64,000 bases of DNA, taken from the NCBI RefSeq assembly GCF_014054985.1, contig NZ_CP059569.1:1240001-1304000 (forward strand), written 5' to 3'. Positions 1-8,235 of the stretch are shown here, in pieces (position 1 is the first letter of the stretch; each line of letters begins with the position of its first letter). Under the pieces are notes generated by a model, which was given only the letters and a program-made list of their open reading frames with translations, ran no database searches and had not been told where the DNA came from. The stretch comes from Kingella oralis (GTDB lineage: Bacteria > Pseudomonadota > Gammaproteobacteria > Burkholderiales > Neisseriaceae). The translations under genes were made by a program, and so were the position numbers.

Positions 1-2
1 TA

Positions 3-335
3 CGCGCCAAAGCCATCCAACTCTACACCGAAGCCGCTGCCTACGCTGCCACCCGCGGCATCATCATCGCCGACACCAAATTTGAATTCGGGCTGGATGC
101 CAACGGCACGCTCACCCTGATGGACGAAGTGCTCACCCCCGATTCCAGCCGCTTCTGGGCGGCGCAAAGCTACCAAGTCGGCAGCAATCCCCCGTCGTTT
201 GACAAACAATTTATCCGCGACTGGCTGGAACGCAGCGGCTGGAACAAACAGCCCCCCGCCCCCGCTATCCCCGAAGATGTGCTGGCAAAAACCGTTGCCA
301 AGTATCAAGAAGCCCTACGGTTGCTTACGGCGTAA
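3..335 (+). CDS. purC: Phosphoribosylaminoimidazole-succinocarboxamide synthase, C-terminal part
   Basis: SAICAR synthase of cytosolic purine biosynthesis: ATP-dependent joining of aspartate to CAIR. Only the last 110 codons are present; the 5' end lies outside the window. The reading frame opens with RAKAIQLYTEAAAYAATRG, followed by the conserved IIIADTKFEFG and the LTLMDEVLTPDSSRFW stretch that binds substrate in this family, then the usual FDKQFIRDWLE segment. Identification rests on these family motifs and is firm. A strong bidirectional hairpin follows about 300 bases downstream. Confidence 0.95.
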   Translation, partial: RAKAIQLYTEAAAYAATRGIIIADTKFEFGLDANGTLTLMDEVLTPDSSRFWAAQSYQVGSNPPSFDKQFIRDWLERSGWNKQPPAPAIPEDVLAKTVAKYQEALRLLTA

Positions 336-396
336 TAATTTTCAGGCTGCCTTTGATGTTTCGCAAAGGCAGCCTGAAACGCTTGTAGAACCTAAG

Positions 397-585
397 TAGG
401 TTGGGCATTTATGCCCGACGTTTTTAGTGGCGTATTATAGTCGTCCCAATTAAGCCTTATACAGCGTTGGCTCGCCTTGCTGTACTACTTGTACTATCTG
501 CGGCTCACCGCCTTGTCTAAGTCTTAATTGGAACGACTATAGATAAATAGGTCAGCGTTTGTCGGGCATAAATGCCCGACCTACC
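397..585. repeat. Inverted pair of palindromic GTAGGTYGGGCAT repeats
   Basis: Two near-identical palindromic units with the core GGGCATTTATGCCC face each other at the two ends of this stretch (397-421 and 561-585) and bracket the Correia-like element. Each unit can itself fold as a hairpin. This suggests a small composite insertion downstream of purC, or an older repeat split by a second insertion. Confidence 0.6.
436..541. mobile_element. Correia-like miniature element (about 106 bp)
   Basis: The stretch is bounded by 19-bp inverted ends TATAGTCGTYCCAATTAAG with one mismatch. The interior has the Correia-type core: CGTTGGCTCGCCTTGCTGTAC followed by TGTACTATCTGCGGCTCACCGCCTTGTC. Known Correia elements begin TATAGTGGATTA, so the ends differ while the core is shared. 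It encodes no protein and would need a transposase in trans. Homology is from pattern memory and was not tested by alignment. Confidence 0.65.
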
Positions 586-635
586 AACTGGGCATGGTGT
601 TCATGGGGGCTTTCGGGTGGTTTCAGGCTGCCTAG

Positions 636-678
636 TGCAAAAAAATGACTGCTGGATTATAGCAGTCATTTTTTTGCA
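636..678. terminator. Bidirectional Rho-independent terminator after purC
   Basis: A perfect 18-bp stem with a 7-nt loop and A/T runs at both sides. It can end purC transcription and shield the downstream modification operon. Confidence 0.8.
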
Positions 679-794
679 ATTAGATTTCACTAATAGGCAG
701 CCTGGAAATAGAGTAAATCCATTTTCAGGCTGCCTAAGAATTTAAGGCTAATGCTAAAATACCACTCTTTTATGTATTTAGGATAGAACTATGG

Positions 795-894
795 CACCCA
801 GCACCCAGCACCCAGCACCCAGCACCCAGCACCCAGCACCCAGCACCCAGCACCCAGCACCCAGCACCCAGCACCCAGCACCCAGCACCCAGCA
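795..894 (+). repeat. Heptanucleotide tandem repeat (CACCCAG)14 upstream of mod
   Basis: Fourteen perfect CACCCAG units plus two bases, starting four bases after an ATG (791) and ending 55 bases before the mod start. Seven is not a multiple of three, so slippage changes the frame of anything translated through it. With 14 units the ATG791 frame stops at 899; with 13 it would read on to a TGA overlapping the mod ATG. The tract may instead alter promoter spacing. Similar tracts make type III mod genes phase-variable in Neisseriaceae and Pasteurellaceae. Confidence 0.9.
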
Positions 895-949
895 ATTTTA
901 ATTTAAAATCAAATACTTGTCAAGTTAAAACAGCAGACGGGGGTGTGAA

Positions 950-2839
950 ATGACTGCCCGCGACGATCTGTTTTCCCGCTCTGCTCCAAGCGAGGAGCGT
1001 CTTTATCTGCTCAAACGGCAGTTTCCCGAATGTTTCGACAAAAACGGCGCGTTTGTGCCCGAACGGCTGGCCGAGAGCCTGCGTTCGGACGGACTGCCCG
1101 TGCAGAAAGAATATTATTCCCTCAACTGGCTGGGCAAATCCTACGCCAAAGCCCTGCGCGACGCGCCGCCCGAAACGCTGCTGGCGGAAGACGTCGCCCA
1201 CAATAGGCAGTCTGAAAACGCCGCCAGCCAAAACCTGCTGCTCAAAGGCGACAACCTTGAAATCCTCAAACACCTGAAACACGCCTATGCCGGCGCGGTG
1301 AAGATGATTTACATCGACCCGCCCTACAACACGGGCAGCGACGGCTTTGTGTATCAGGACGACCGCCGGTTCACGCCCGAACAGCTTGCCCGTTTGGGCG
1401 GCATGGATTTGGACGAAGCCTGCCGCGTGCTGGAATTTACCGCGAAAAAATCCAATTCCCACAGCGCGTGGCTCACCTTTATGTATCCGCGCCTCTACAT
1501 CGCCCGCGAGCTTTTGCGCGAAGACGGCGTGATTTTTATCTCCATCGACGACAATGAACAGGCGCAGTTGAAGATTTTGTGTGATGAGGTGTTTGGGGAG
1601 GAGAATTTTGTATCTACTGCAATCAGAAGAGCGAAAGTAGGTGGCGGTTCTGATAACAAGCAATTTGCTACTGAAGCAGATTATTTGTTGGTGTATGCAA
1701 AAAATAAAAATATGCTTAACACATTTTACACACCGCATACCGAACAAGATTTAAAGCGATATTCAGAAACGGACAAAGAAGGGAAGTTTTTTTGGGATAC
1801 TTACAGTCGCGCAGGATTAGCTTCTGACGAAGACGAAGATGAGGATAGCCTGTATTACTCAATTACATTTCCTGATGGCTCAATCAAAAGTGAACGTTGG
1901 AGGCGTTCTCAAGAAAGATTGAAAAAGGATTTAGATGATGGAGAAGCAAAATTTATAGAAACAAAAAACGGTTGGAATGTTCATTTTAAGCAAAGGCTAC
2001 CTGAATTAGGAAAACGCCCCAGACAAATTCTTTTTAATGGATTTAACAATGCCCTAGGTACTGAAGAACTTGCCAATCTATTCAAACAAAAGAATATTTT
2101 TAAATACCCTAAATACACTGGCTTTATCGAATTTCTAATTGAAATATGCACGCAAAAAGATGATCTAATCTTAGATTTTTTTGCGGGAAGTGGAACAACC
2201 GCCCATGCTGTCATGAATATAAATGCAAACTATCCTTATAAATTAAGAAAGTACATATGCATTCAAATTGCAGACATTCTAAGTGCAAAAAAGAAAGAGC
2301 ATAAAGCAGCCTATAACGCCGGTTACAGAACCATCTTCCAAATCACCCAAGCCCGTTTGGAAAAAGCCGCCGCGAAAATCCGCGCCGACTATCCCCATTA
2401 CACGGGCGATTTGGGCTTCAAAATTTTCACCACCGTGCCGCGTTTTCAGGCTGCCTCGGATGAAGCGTTTGACCCGCAGCAGCCGCTGCTGCCCGAAAGT
2501 GTCCGCGCCGATTTGAACTCCGAACAGCTTGATACGCTGCTTACCACTTGGCGCGTGTACGACGGCTGCCCGCTTACCGCGCCGGTGCGTCCGTTGGATT
2601 TGGCGGGCTATACGGCGCATTTGTGCGGCGGCAATGTGTATTTCATGGCGGCAGGCTGCACTTCGCAAACGGTAAAAGCCCTGATTGAAAAACTGGACAG
2701 CGACGCGGATTTCGCGCCCGAGCGGGTGATTTTCTACGGCGCGAACATGGCAAGCGCGATGCAGCGCGAGCTGGCGCAGGCGGTGGAGGGCTATGCCAAC
2801 AAAAAATCCTTGAAATTAAACGTGCTGGCGAGGTATTGA
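950..2839 (+). CDS. mod: Type III restriction-modification DNA methyltransferase (Mod)
   Basis: N6-adenine methyltransferase that also supplies target recognition to the Mod-Res complex. DPPYN (motif IV) lies at residues 123-127 and the SAM-binding FAGSG (motif I) at 411-415; that IV-before-I order defines the beta class used by type III enzymes. At 629 residues it has normal family length. Start: ATG preceded by GGGGGTG; upstream in-frame stops exclude a longer protein. The central part (about 1560-2290), where the recognition domain sits, is clearly more AT-rich than both flanks, suggesting domain exchange. The stop is one base from the start of res. The upstream 7-bp repeat probably makes expression variable. 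Target sequence cannot be read from this. Confidence 0.93.
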   Translation: MTARDDLFSRSAPSEERLYLLKRQFPECFDKNGAFVPERLAESLRSDGLPVQKEYYSLNWLGKSYAKALRDAPPETLLAEDVAHNRQSENAASQNLLLKGDNLEILKHLKHAYAGAVKMIYIDPPYNTGSDGFVYQDDRRFTPEQLARLGGMDLDEACRVLEFTAKKSNSHSAWLTFMYPRLYIARELLREDGVIFISIDDNEQAQLKILCDEVFGEENFVSTAIRRAKVGGGSDNKQFATEADYLLVYAKNKNMLNTFYTPHTEQDLKRYSETDKEGKFFWDTYSRAGLASDEDEDEDSLYYSITFPDGSIKSERWRRSQERLKKDLDDGEAKFIETKNGWNVHFKQRLPELGKRPRQILFNGFNNALGTEELANLFKQKNIFKYPKYTGFIEFLIEICTQKDDLILDFFAGSGTTAHAVMNINANYPYKLRKYICIQIADILSAKKKEHKAAYNAGYRTIFQITQARLEKAAAKIRADYPHYTGDLGFKIFTTVPRFQAASDEAFDPQQPLLPESVRADLNSEQLDTLLTTWRVYDGCPLTAPVRPLDLAGYTAHLCGGNVYFMAAGCTSQTVKALIEKLDSDADFAPERVIFYGANMASAMQRELAQAVEGYANKKSLKLNVLARY

Positions 2840-2840
2840 A

Positions 2841-5759
2841 ATGGCGGGCTTTACTTACGAAAAAAATCTGCCGCATCAGGAATCCGCCATCCGCGCGGTT
2901 TTGGGCGTGTTCGACCGTGCGTCGGCAAACATCAGCGGGCGCGGCGAAAACCCCGAAATCGTGTTTTCAGACGGCCTCTTGCAACGCAATATCGCAAGCC
3001 TGCAAAGGCTGAACAATATTGATGGCGCGCCGCCCGCTGCGGGCAACATCATCGATATTCAGATGGAAACGGGCACGGGCAAAACCTACACCTACGCCAA
3101 AACCATGTATGAGCTGCACCGCACGCTGGGCGTGTTCAAATTCGTGGTCGTCGTGCCGACGCTTTCCATCAAGGCGGGCACGAAAAAATTTCTGGCGGGC
3201 GAAGCGTTGAAACAGCATTTCCGCACCGATTTTGAAGGCGTTTACGGCGATGTCCAAATCGAGCTTTATACGGTGGAAAGCGCGAAACCGGGCAAGGGCA
3301 AAAAGAGCTTTGTGCCGTCTGAAATCATCCGTTTCGTGCAAACCGACGATGCCAAGAAAATCCATGTGCTGCTGATTAACGCGGGCATGGTCAATTCCGA
3401 CACGATGGCGGGCACCACGCAGGCCAACGACGGCAGCCGCCTGATTAAAGACACGTTTTCCAAGCCGTTTGAAGCGGTGGCTTCGGTAAAGCCCTTTGTG
3501 ATTGTCGATGAGCCGCACAAATTCCCCACCGAAAAGAAAACCTGGGCCAACCTGCTGAAACTCGCGCCCCAGTTTGTTTTGCGCTACGGCGCAACCTTTA
3601 ACGGGCGGTTTGAAAATCTGGTTTACCGCTTAACGGCTGTGGACGCGTTTAACGACGATTTGGTCAAAGGCATCCGCGTGTTCGCTGAAGAGACCGACGG
3701 CGATAACGGCGCACGCATTACGCTGGCGGATTTGGACAACGGCGAAGCAGTATTTAAATCGGGCGGCAAAACCTACCGCCTGGGCAAGGAAGGCAGCCTG
3801 AAAACCATCCACGGCGCAATCGAAGATTTGTTTGTGGCGGAGATGAACAAAACCACGCTGGTGTTGAGCAACGGCGTGGAACTCAAACGCGGCGGCAGCA
3901 TCAGCCCGTATTCCTACTGCAACACGGTGCGCGACAAAATGATGCGGCAGGCGGTAAAGAAACATTTTGATTTGGAAGCGGAACTGCTCACCCGCAGCGG
4001 CGGGCGCATCAAACCGCTCACGCTGTTTTTTATCGACGACATCGCCGGCTACCGCGAAAAAAACGCCCTTGCAGGCAGCCTGAAAACTCTGTTTGAGCAA
4101 ATGGTAACGGCCGAGCTGCAAGGTCGTCTGAAAAACGAAAACAACGCCTTTTTACGCAGCTACTGGCAAACCGCGCTGAACGACGTATCCGCCACCCACG
4201 GCGGCTATTTCTCGCAGGACAACAGCGGCAAAGACGAAAAAATCGAACAGGAAGTCAGCGAAATCCTGCACGACAAAGAAACGCTGCTCTCCCTAAACAA
4301 CCCGCGCCGCTTTATTTTTTCCAAATGGACGCTGCGCGAGGGCTGGGACAATCCCAACGTGTTCCAAATCTGCAAGCTGCGTTCCAGCGGCAGCGAAACC
4401 AGCAAATTGCAGGAAGTCGGGCGCGGCCTGCGCCTGCCGGTAAACGAATACATGGCGCGGGTAAAGGAACAGGCGTTTTTCCTGAATTACTTTGTGGACG
4501 GCAGCGAGCGCGATTTTGTGGAGAAACTCACGGGCGAAGTAAACAGCACGCTGGTTCGCCTGACGGTGTTTGACAAGCTGGACGACGAACTGCTGGACAA
4601 AATCATCGCCGCCTACCCGACGGAAACGAAAAAAAGCATCCGCAGCAGACTGGCAGATTTTACCGACGACAACGATGTGTTTTCAGCAAACGGCTTTGCC
4701 GAAACGAAAAAACAGTTTCCACGCGCATTCGCCGTTTCAGATGGCCTCAAAAAAGGCAAAATCGACCATGCGGGCGCAAAACGGCAAACCGTCAAAATGC
4801 GCGTCGGCAAATACGATGAACTGAAAACCCTGTGGGAAGCCATCAACCGCAAAGCGTTTCTGCAATACAAAATCGACAGCGAAGAAGCGTTTTTACAACT
4901 GTTTACGCAGTTTCTGCGAGACAAAGCCGAAAAATTCGCCCCTGCGGGCATCCGCACCGTGCAAAACGAAATCCGCGTGCAAAACGGCCTGCTTGCCGCC
5001 GTGCGCCAAGACAGCTTGGAAGACGCTTTCGAGCCGCTGGTAAATATGACTTATCGGGATTTTTTGGAAAAGCTGGCGCAAAGCACACTGATTCGGCAAG
5101 ACACGCTGCACTGCGCCTTTTACGCCGTGCGCGACTGTTTTGAAGTGGAAAAATACCTCAACTTCCAAACCATCCGCGCCATCAAAGTCGGCTTTTCCCG
5201 CTGGCTGTTGCTCCACTCGTTCCACGAATTTCAAATAGCCTACCAAAGCATCGGCGGCAGCGTGCACCCTACCCTGTTTACCGACGAAAACGGCCGCCCG
5301 AAACCCGAAGTGGACGCGGTTTTCGGCACCATGCACGACACGCAGCACGAGCCGCTGGCACAGTTTCTGTTTGACAGCGTGTTTTACGACAGCCCGCTGG
5401 AACAGGACAACATCACCGGCTGCGGCAGCGGCGGCGAAGTGCGCGAAGTGGTGGTGTTTGCCAAAATCCCGAAAAACGCCATCAAAATCCCCGTGGCCGG
5501 CGGCGGCACCTACTCGCCCGATTTCGCCTATTTCGTCAAAACCGATACCGGCGAAACGCTGAATCTGGTGCTGGAAAGTAAAAAAGTGGAAGACAGCGAC
5601 GATTTGCGCCAAGAAGAAAACCAGAAAATCGAACACGCGCAAAAAATGTTCGACGCACTTGGCCGCCAAAGCGGCGTGAAGATTTTGTTCAGTAAGCAGT
5701 TTGAAAGCGACAGAGTGGCGGGGGTGATACGCAGGTGTTTGGGGCAGGAGGGGAGCTAA
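2841..5759 (+). CDS. res: Type III restriction enzyme, Res subunit
   Basis: ATP-dependent endonuclease partner of Mod, cutting DNA carrying head-to-head unmethylated sites. Seen: superfamily 2 helicase Walker A ETGTGKT near residues 77-83, a DEPHKF DExH-type motif, VGRGLRLP motif VI, and a C-terminal PD-(D/E)xK nuclease with D894 in SPDF and E912-x-K914 in LVLESKK. At 972 residues it is full-length and intact, so the system should be able to restrict when mod is on. It is probably translationally coupled to mod. Two uptake sequences lie in frame inside the gene (encoding GSLK). Confidence 0.94.
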   Translation: MAGFTYEKNLPHQESAIRAVLGVFDRASANISGRGENPEIVFSDGLLQRNIASLQRLNNIDGAPPAAGNIIDIQMETGTGKTYTYAKTMYELHRTLGVFKFVVVVPTLSIKAGTKKFLAGEALKQHFRTDFEGVYGDVQIELYTVESAKPGKGKKSFVPSEIIRFVQTDDAKKIHVLLINAGMVNSDTMAGTTQANDGSRLIKDTFSKPFEAVASVKPFVIVDEPHKFPTEKKTWANLLKLAPQFVLRYGATFNGRFENLVYRLTAVDAFNDDLVKGIRVFAEETDGDNGARITLADLDNGEAVFKSGGKTYRLGKEGSLKTIHGAIEDLFVAEMNKTTLVLSNGVELKRGGSISPYSYCNTVRDKMMRQAVKKHFDLEAELLTRSGGRIKPLTLFFIDDIAGYREKNALAGSLKTLFEQMVTAELQGRLKNENNAFLRSYWQTALNDVSATHGGYFSQDNSGKDEKIEQEVSEILHDKETLLSLNNPRRFIFSKWTLREGWDNPNVFQICKLRSSGSETSKLQEVGRGLRLPVNEYMARVKEQAFFLNYFVDGSERDFVEKLTGEVNSTLVRLTVFDKLDDELLDKIIAAYPTETKKSIRSRLADFTDDNDVFSANGFAETKKQFPRAFAVSDGLKKGKIDHAGAKRQTVKMRVGKYDELKTLWEAINRKAFLQYKIDSEEAFLQLFTQFLRDKAEKFAPAGIRTVQNEIRVQNGLLAAVRQDSLEDAFEPLVNMTYRDFLEKLAQSTLIRQDTLHCAFYAVRDCFEVEKYLNFQTIRAIKVGFSRWLLLHSFHEFQIAYQSIGGSVHPTLFTDENGRPKPEVDAVFGTMHDTQHEPLAQFLFDSVFYDSPLEQDNITGCGSGGEVREVVVFAKIPKNAIKIPVAGGGTYSPDFAYFVKTDTGETLNLVLESKKVEDSDDLRQEENQKIEHAQKMFDALGRQSGVKILFSKQFESDRVAGVIRRCLGQEGS

Positions 5760-5765
5760 AAAAAG

Positions 5766-5801
5766 GCAGCCTGAAAACGGTTTATCCCATTTTCAGGCTG
5801 C
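5766..5801. terminator. Uptake-sequence inverted pair between res and pyrG
   Basis: GCAGCCTGAAAA and its complement face each other across a 12-base loop, with A- and T-rich flanks. It serves the convergent res and pyrG genes. Confidence 0.8.
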
Positions 5802-5819
5802 TCATTCATGCCAACAAAA

Positions 5820-7448
5820 TTATTTTTGATGCTGCTTCAACGCCGCTTTCACAAACGCGGTAAACAGCGGATGCCCTTTGCGCGGATTGGATGTGAACTC
5901 GGGGTGGAACTGGCAGGCGAAGAACCACGGATGGTTGGGGATTTCAATCGTTTCCACCAGCCGCTCGCGCCCTGCCGACACGCCGCCAATCACCAAGCCT
6001 GCGGCTTCAAGCTGCGGCACATAATGGTTGTTCACTTCATAGCGATGGCGATGGCGCTCGCGGATTTGGGTTGCGCCGTAGATTTTGGCGGCAAGGCTGC
6101 CCTGCTTCAATTCCACTTCTTGCGCGCCCAAGCGCATGGTGCCGCCCAAATCGGCGTTTTCGTCGCGCGTTTCCACGCTGCCATCGGCGGTTTGCCATTC
6201 GTCAATCAGCGCGATAACGGGGTGGGCGGCTTTCAAGTCAAACTCGGTGGAATTGGCACCTGCCAAGCCTGCTACGTCGCGGGCGTATTCAATCAGCGCG
6301 ATTTGCATCCCCAAGCAGATGCCCAAATAGGGGATGTTGTGCTCGCGGGCAAAACGGGCGGCGGCAATTTTGCCTTCCACGCCACGCGAACCAAAGCCAC
6401 CCGGCACAAGGATGGCATCAAAGTTTTTCAGGCTGCTTGTGCCGTCTTGTTCCAGCGTTTCGCTGTCAATATATGTGATATTGACATCGGTTTGCGTGTG
6501 GATGCCCGCATGGCGCAGGGCTTCGGTGAGCGATTTGTAGGACTCGGTTAAATCCACATATTTGCCCACCATGGCGATGTTTACTTTGTGCTGCGGGTTT
6601 TCAATCGCATACACAATTTTTTTCCACTCGGTTAAATCGGCTTGGCGCACATTCAGCTGCAACTGCTCGCAAATAATGGTGTCAATGCCTTGATTGTGCA
6701 GCATTTCTGGCACTTCGTAGATGCTTTTGGCATCGTAGCTGCCCACCACGGCGCGTTCTTCCACGTTGCAAAACAGCGCGATTTTGCGGCGTTCTTCATC
6801 GGGCAGGATTCTGTCCATGCGGCAGATGAGAATGTCGGGCTGCAAGCCGATGCTGAGCATTTCTTTCACGGTGTGCTGCGTGGGCTTGGTTTTGATTTCG
6901 CCTGCGGCGGCGATGTAGGGCACAAAAGACAGGTGCACAAACAAGGTGTTGGCGCGACCAAGCTGGCTGCGCATTTGGCGGATGGCTTCCAAAAACGGCA
7001 GCGATTCAATGTCGCCCACCGTGCCGCCGATTTCCACAATCGCTACGTCTTTGCCTGCCGCGCCTTCGTGGATGCGGCGTTTGATTTCGTCGGTGATGTG
7101 GGGGATGACTTGCACCGTGCCGCCCAAATAGTCGCCGCGCCGCTCTTTGGCGATGACGTTTTCATACACTTGCCCCGAGCTGAAACTGTTGGCGCGTGTG
7201 AGCGTGGCGTGGATAAAGCGTTCGTAATGCCCGAGGTCTAAATCGGTTTCTGCGCCATCGTCGGTTACAAACACTTCGCCGTGCTGAAACGGGCTCATCG
7301 TGCCTGGGTCTACGTTGATGTAGGGGTCTAGTTTGAGCATGGTTACGTTTAGCCCGCGCGATTCTAGGATGGCGGCAATAGAAGCGGCGGCGATGCCTTT
7401 ACCCAATGAAGAAACAACGCCGCCCGTTACGAATATGAATTTTGTCAT
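5820..7448 (-). CDS. pyrG: CTP synthase
   Basis: Glutamine-dependent conversion of UTP to CTP, the last step of pyrimidine nucleotide synthesis, cytosolic. Starts MTKFIFVTGGVVSSLGKGI, the invariant N-terminal P-loop, then LDPYINVDPGTMSPFQHGEV. The C-terminal class I glutamine amidotransferase domain shows the PYLGICLGMQ nucleophile elbow and the CQFHPEF histidine-glutamate motif. The open frame extends 64 codons further upstream, but family alignment puts the start here, giving the usual length of 542 residues. It is monocistronic, facing res. Confidence 0.96.
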   Translation of the reverse strand: MTKFIFVTGGVVSSLGKGIAAASIAAILESRGLNVTMLKLDPYINVDPGTMSPFQHGEVFVTDDGAETDLDLGHYERFIHATLTRANSFSSGQVYENVIAKERRGDYLGGTVQVIPHITDEIKRRIHEGAAGKDVAIVEIGGTVGDIESLPFLEAIRQMRSQLGRANTLFVHLSFVPYIAAAGEIKTKPTQHTVKEMLSIGLQPDILICRMDRILPDEERRKIALFCNVEERAVVGSYDAKSIYEVPEMLHNQGIDTIICEQLQLNVRQADLTEWKKIVYAIENPQHKVNIAMVGKYVDLTESYKSLTEALRHAGIHTQTDVNITYIDSETLEQDGTSSLKNFDAILVPGGFGSRGVEGKIAAARFAREHNIPYLGICLGMQIALIEYARDVAGLAGANSTEFDLKAAHPVIALIDEWQTADGSVETRDENADLGGTMRLGAQEVELKQGSLAAKIYGATQIRERHRHRYEVNNHYVPQLEAAGLVIGGVSAGRERLVETIEIPNHPWFFACQFHPEFTSNPRKGHPLFTAFVKAALKQHQK

Positions 7449-7681
7449 GATGGTGATACCTGTGTTGGAATGCGCGATTTTAACGCAAATTGGTGGTAAG
7501 TAAAAGTTTGTGGGCGGGTGGTAAATAGGGTGTGGCAACGCCAAATGAATTTTTGCCAGAACGTGCGTTGCGCCGCACACCACGCTTTGGGTTGGTGCTT
7601 TGTGGTTGGCTTTGGGTGTAGCTTTAACCATGCGCTTCATGCCAGCGGGGCACTTACTTTTCTTTGCTTCGCCAAAGATGG

Positions 7682-7842
7682 GAACCTGTATTCGCTATCT
7701 GCACGGCTGCTTTTGCATTCATTGAATACGCCTACTGCGTTGCCAAGCCAAGCTAATAGTCTCGCTATTAACTTGGCTTGTCGCCTTGTATTCGTATTCA
7801 CTGAATACAAAATCCGCTCGCGCAGATAACGAATACAGGTTC
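7682..7842. repeat. MITE-like long inverted repeat, AGAACCTGTATTC-type ends
   Basis: The ends match over 20 bases with one mismatch (GAACCTGTATTCG...). Further nested inverted segments (a GAATAC pair and a CAAGCCAAG pair) would fold nearly the whole 161 bases into one hairpin. No coding sequence. A second element of nearly the same size and with the same terminal bases lies at 14249-14410. Confidence 0.6.
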
Positions 7843-8199
7843 TGGCAAAAGAAAGGCGACCCCGACGTGCAGGTTTGGCTGCGCCAAACTCCCCTCTCTC
7901 CGCATCCTTTTTTCGGCGCGTGCGAACTAGCCGCACTTCGTGCGTCGTCGGACAAGCGCACGCTTGTTTCCGAAAAAAGAATGCTGCGTTCGGCTGGACG
8001 TAGGGGAATGGGCAGTTGTATTAACCATTCGTGAATAGTTAGGCAGCCTGAAAGGCAATCTATTCAGTAAAAATGGAATGGTGCAATGCCCAAGCGGTTT
8101 TGTGTTTTCAGGCTGCCTTTGCATTGCCCAAAGACAGCCTGAAACGTTTGCGCTACGGCAATGGAAAGAGTGGGTATGGCGGCGATACGCCATGTTCTG

Positions 8200-8233
8200 T
8201 TTCAGGCTGCATCAATGCTTGGGCAGCCTGAAA
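8200..8233 (-). terminator. Uptake-sequence terminator of rep
   Basis: TTTCAGGCTGC and GCAGCCTGAAA pair across 12 bases just past the rep stop codon. Confidence 0.7.
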
Positions 8234-8235
8234 AG

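Larger units (their letters stand above)
7449..8235. other. Long intergenic stretch without a convincing gene
   Basis: Almost 790 bases between pyrG and rep. Several short open frames exist on both strands but none has a ribosome site, a known motif or a plausible protein composition. It contains a long imperfect hairpin element (7682-7842), GC-rich direct and inverted fragments, several uptake sequences, and the rep terminator. It looks like repeat accumulation. Confidence 0.6.

Noticed and set aside
795..894. Coding low-complexity protein starting at ATG791
   Set aside because: At the present repeat number the frame closes after 36 codons; it is treated as a leader, not a gene.
7450..8235. 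Several open frames of 60-100 codons between pyrG and rep
   Set aside because: No ribosome sites, biased composition and overlap with inverted repeats; they are by-products of the repeats.
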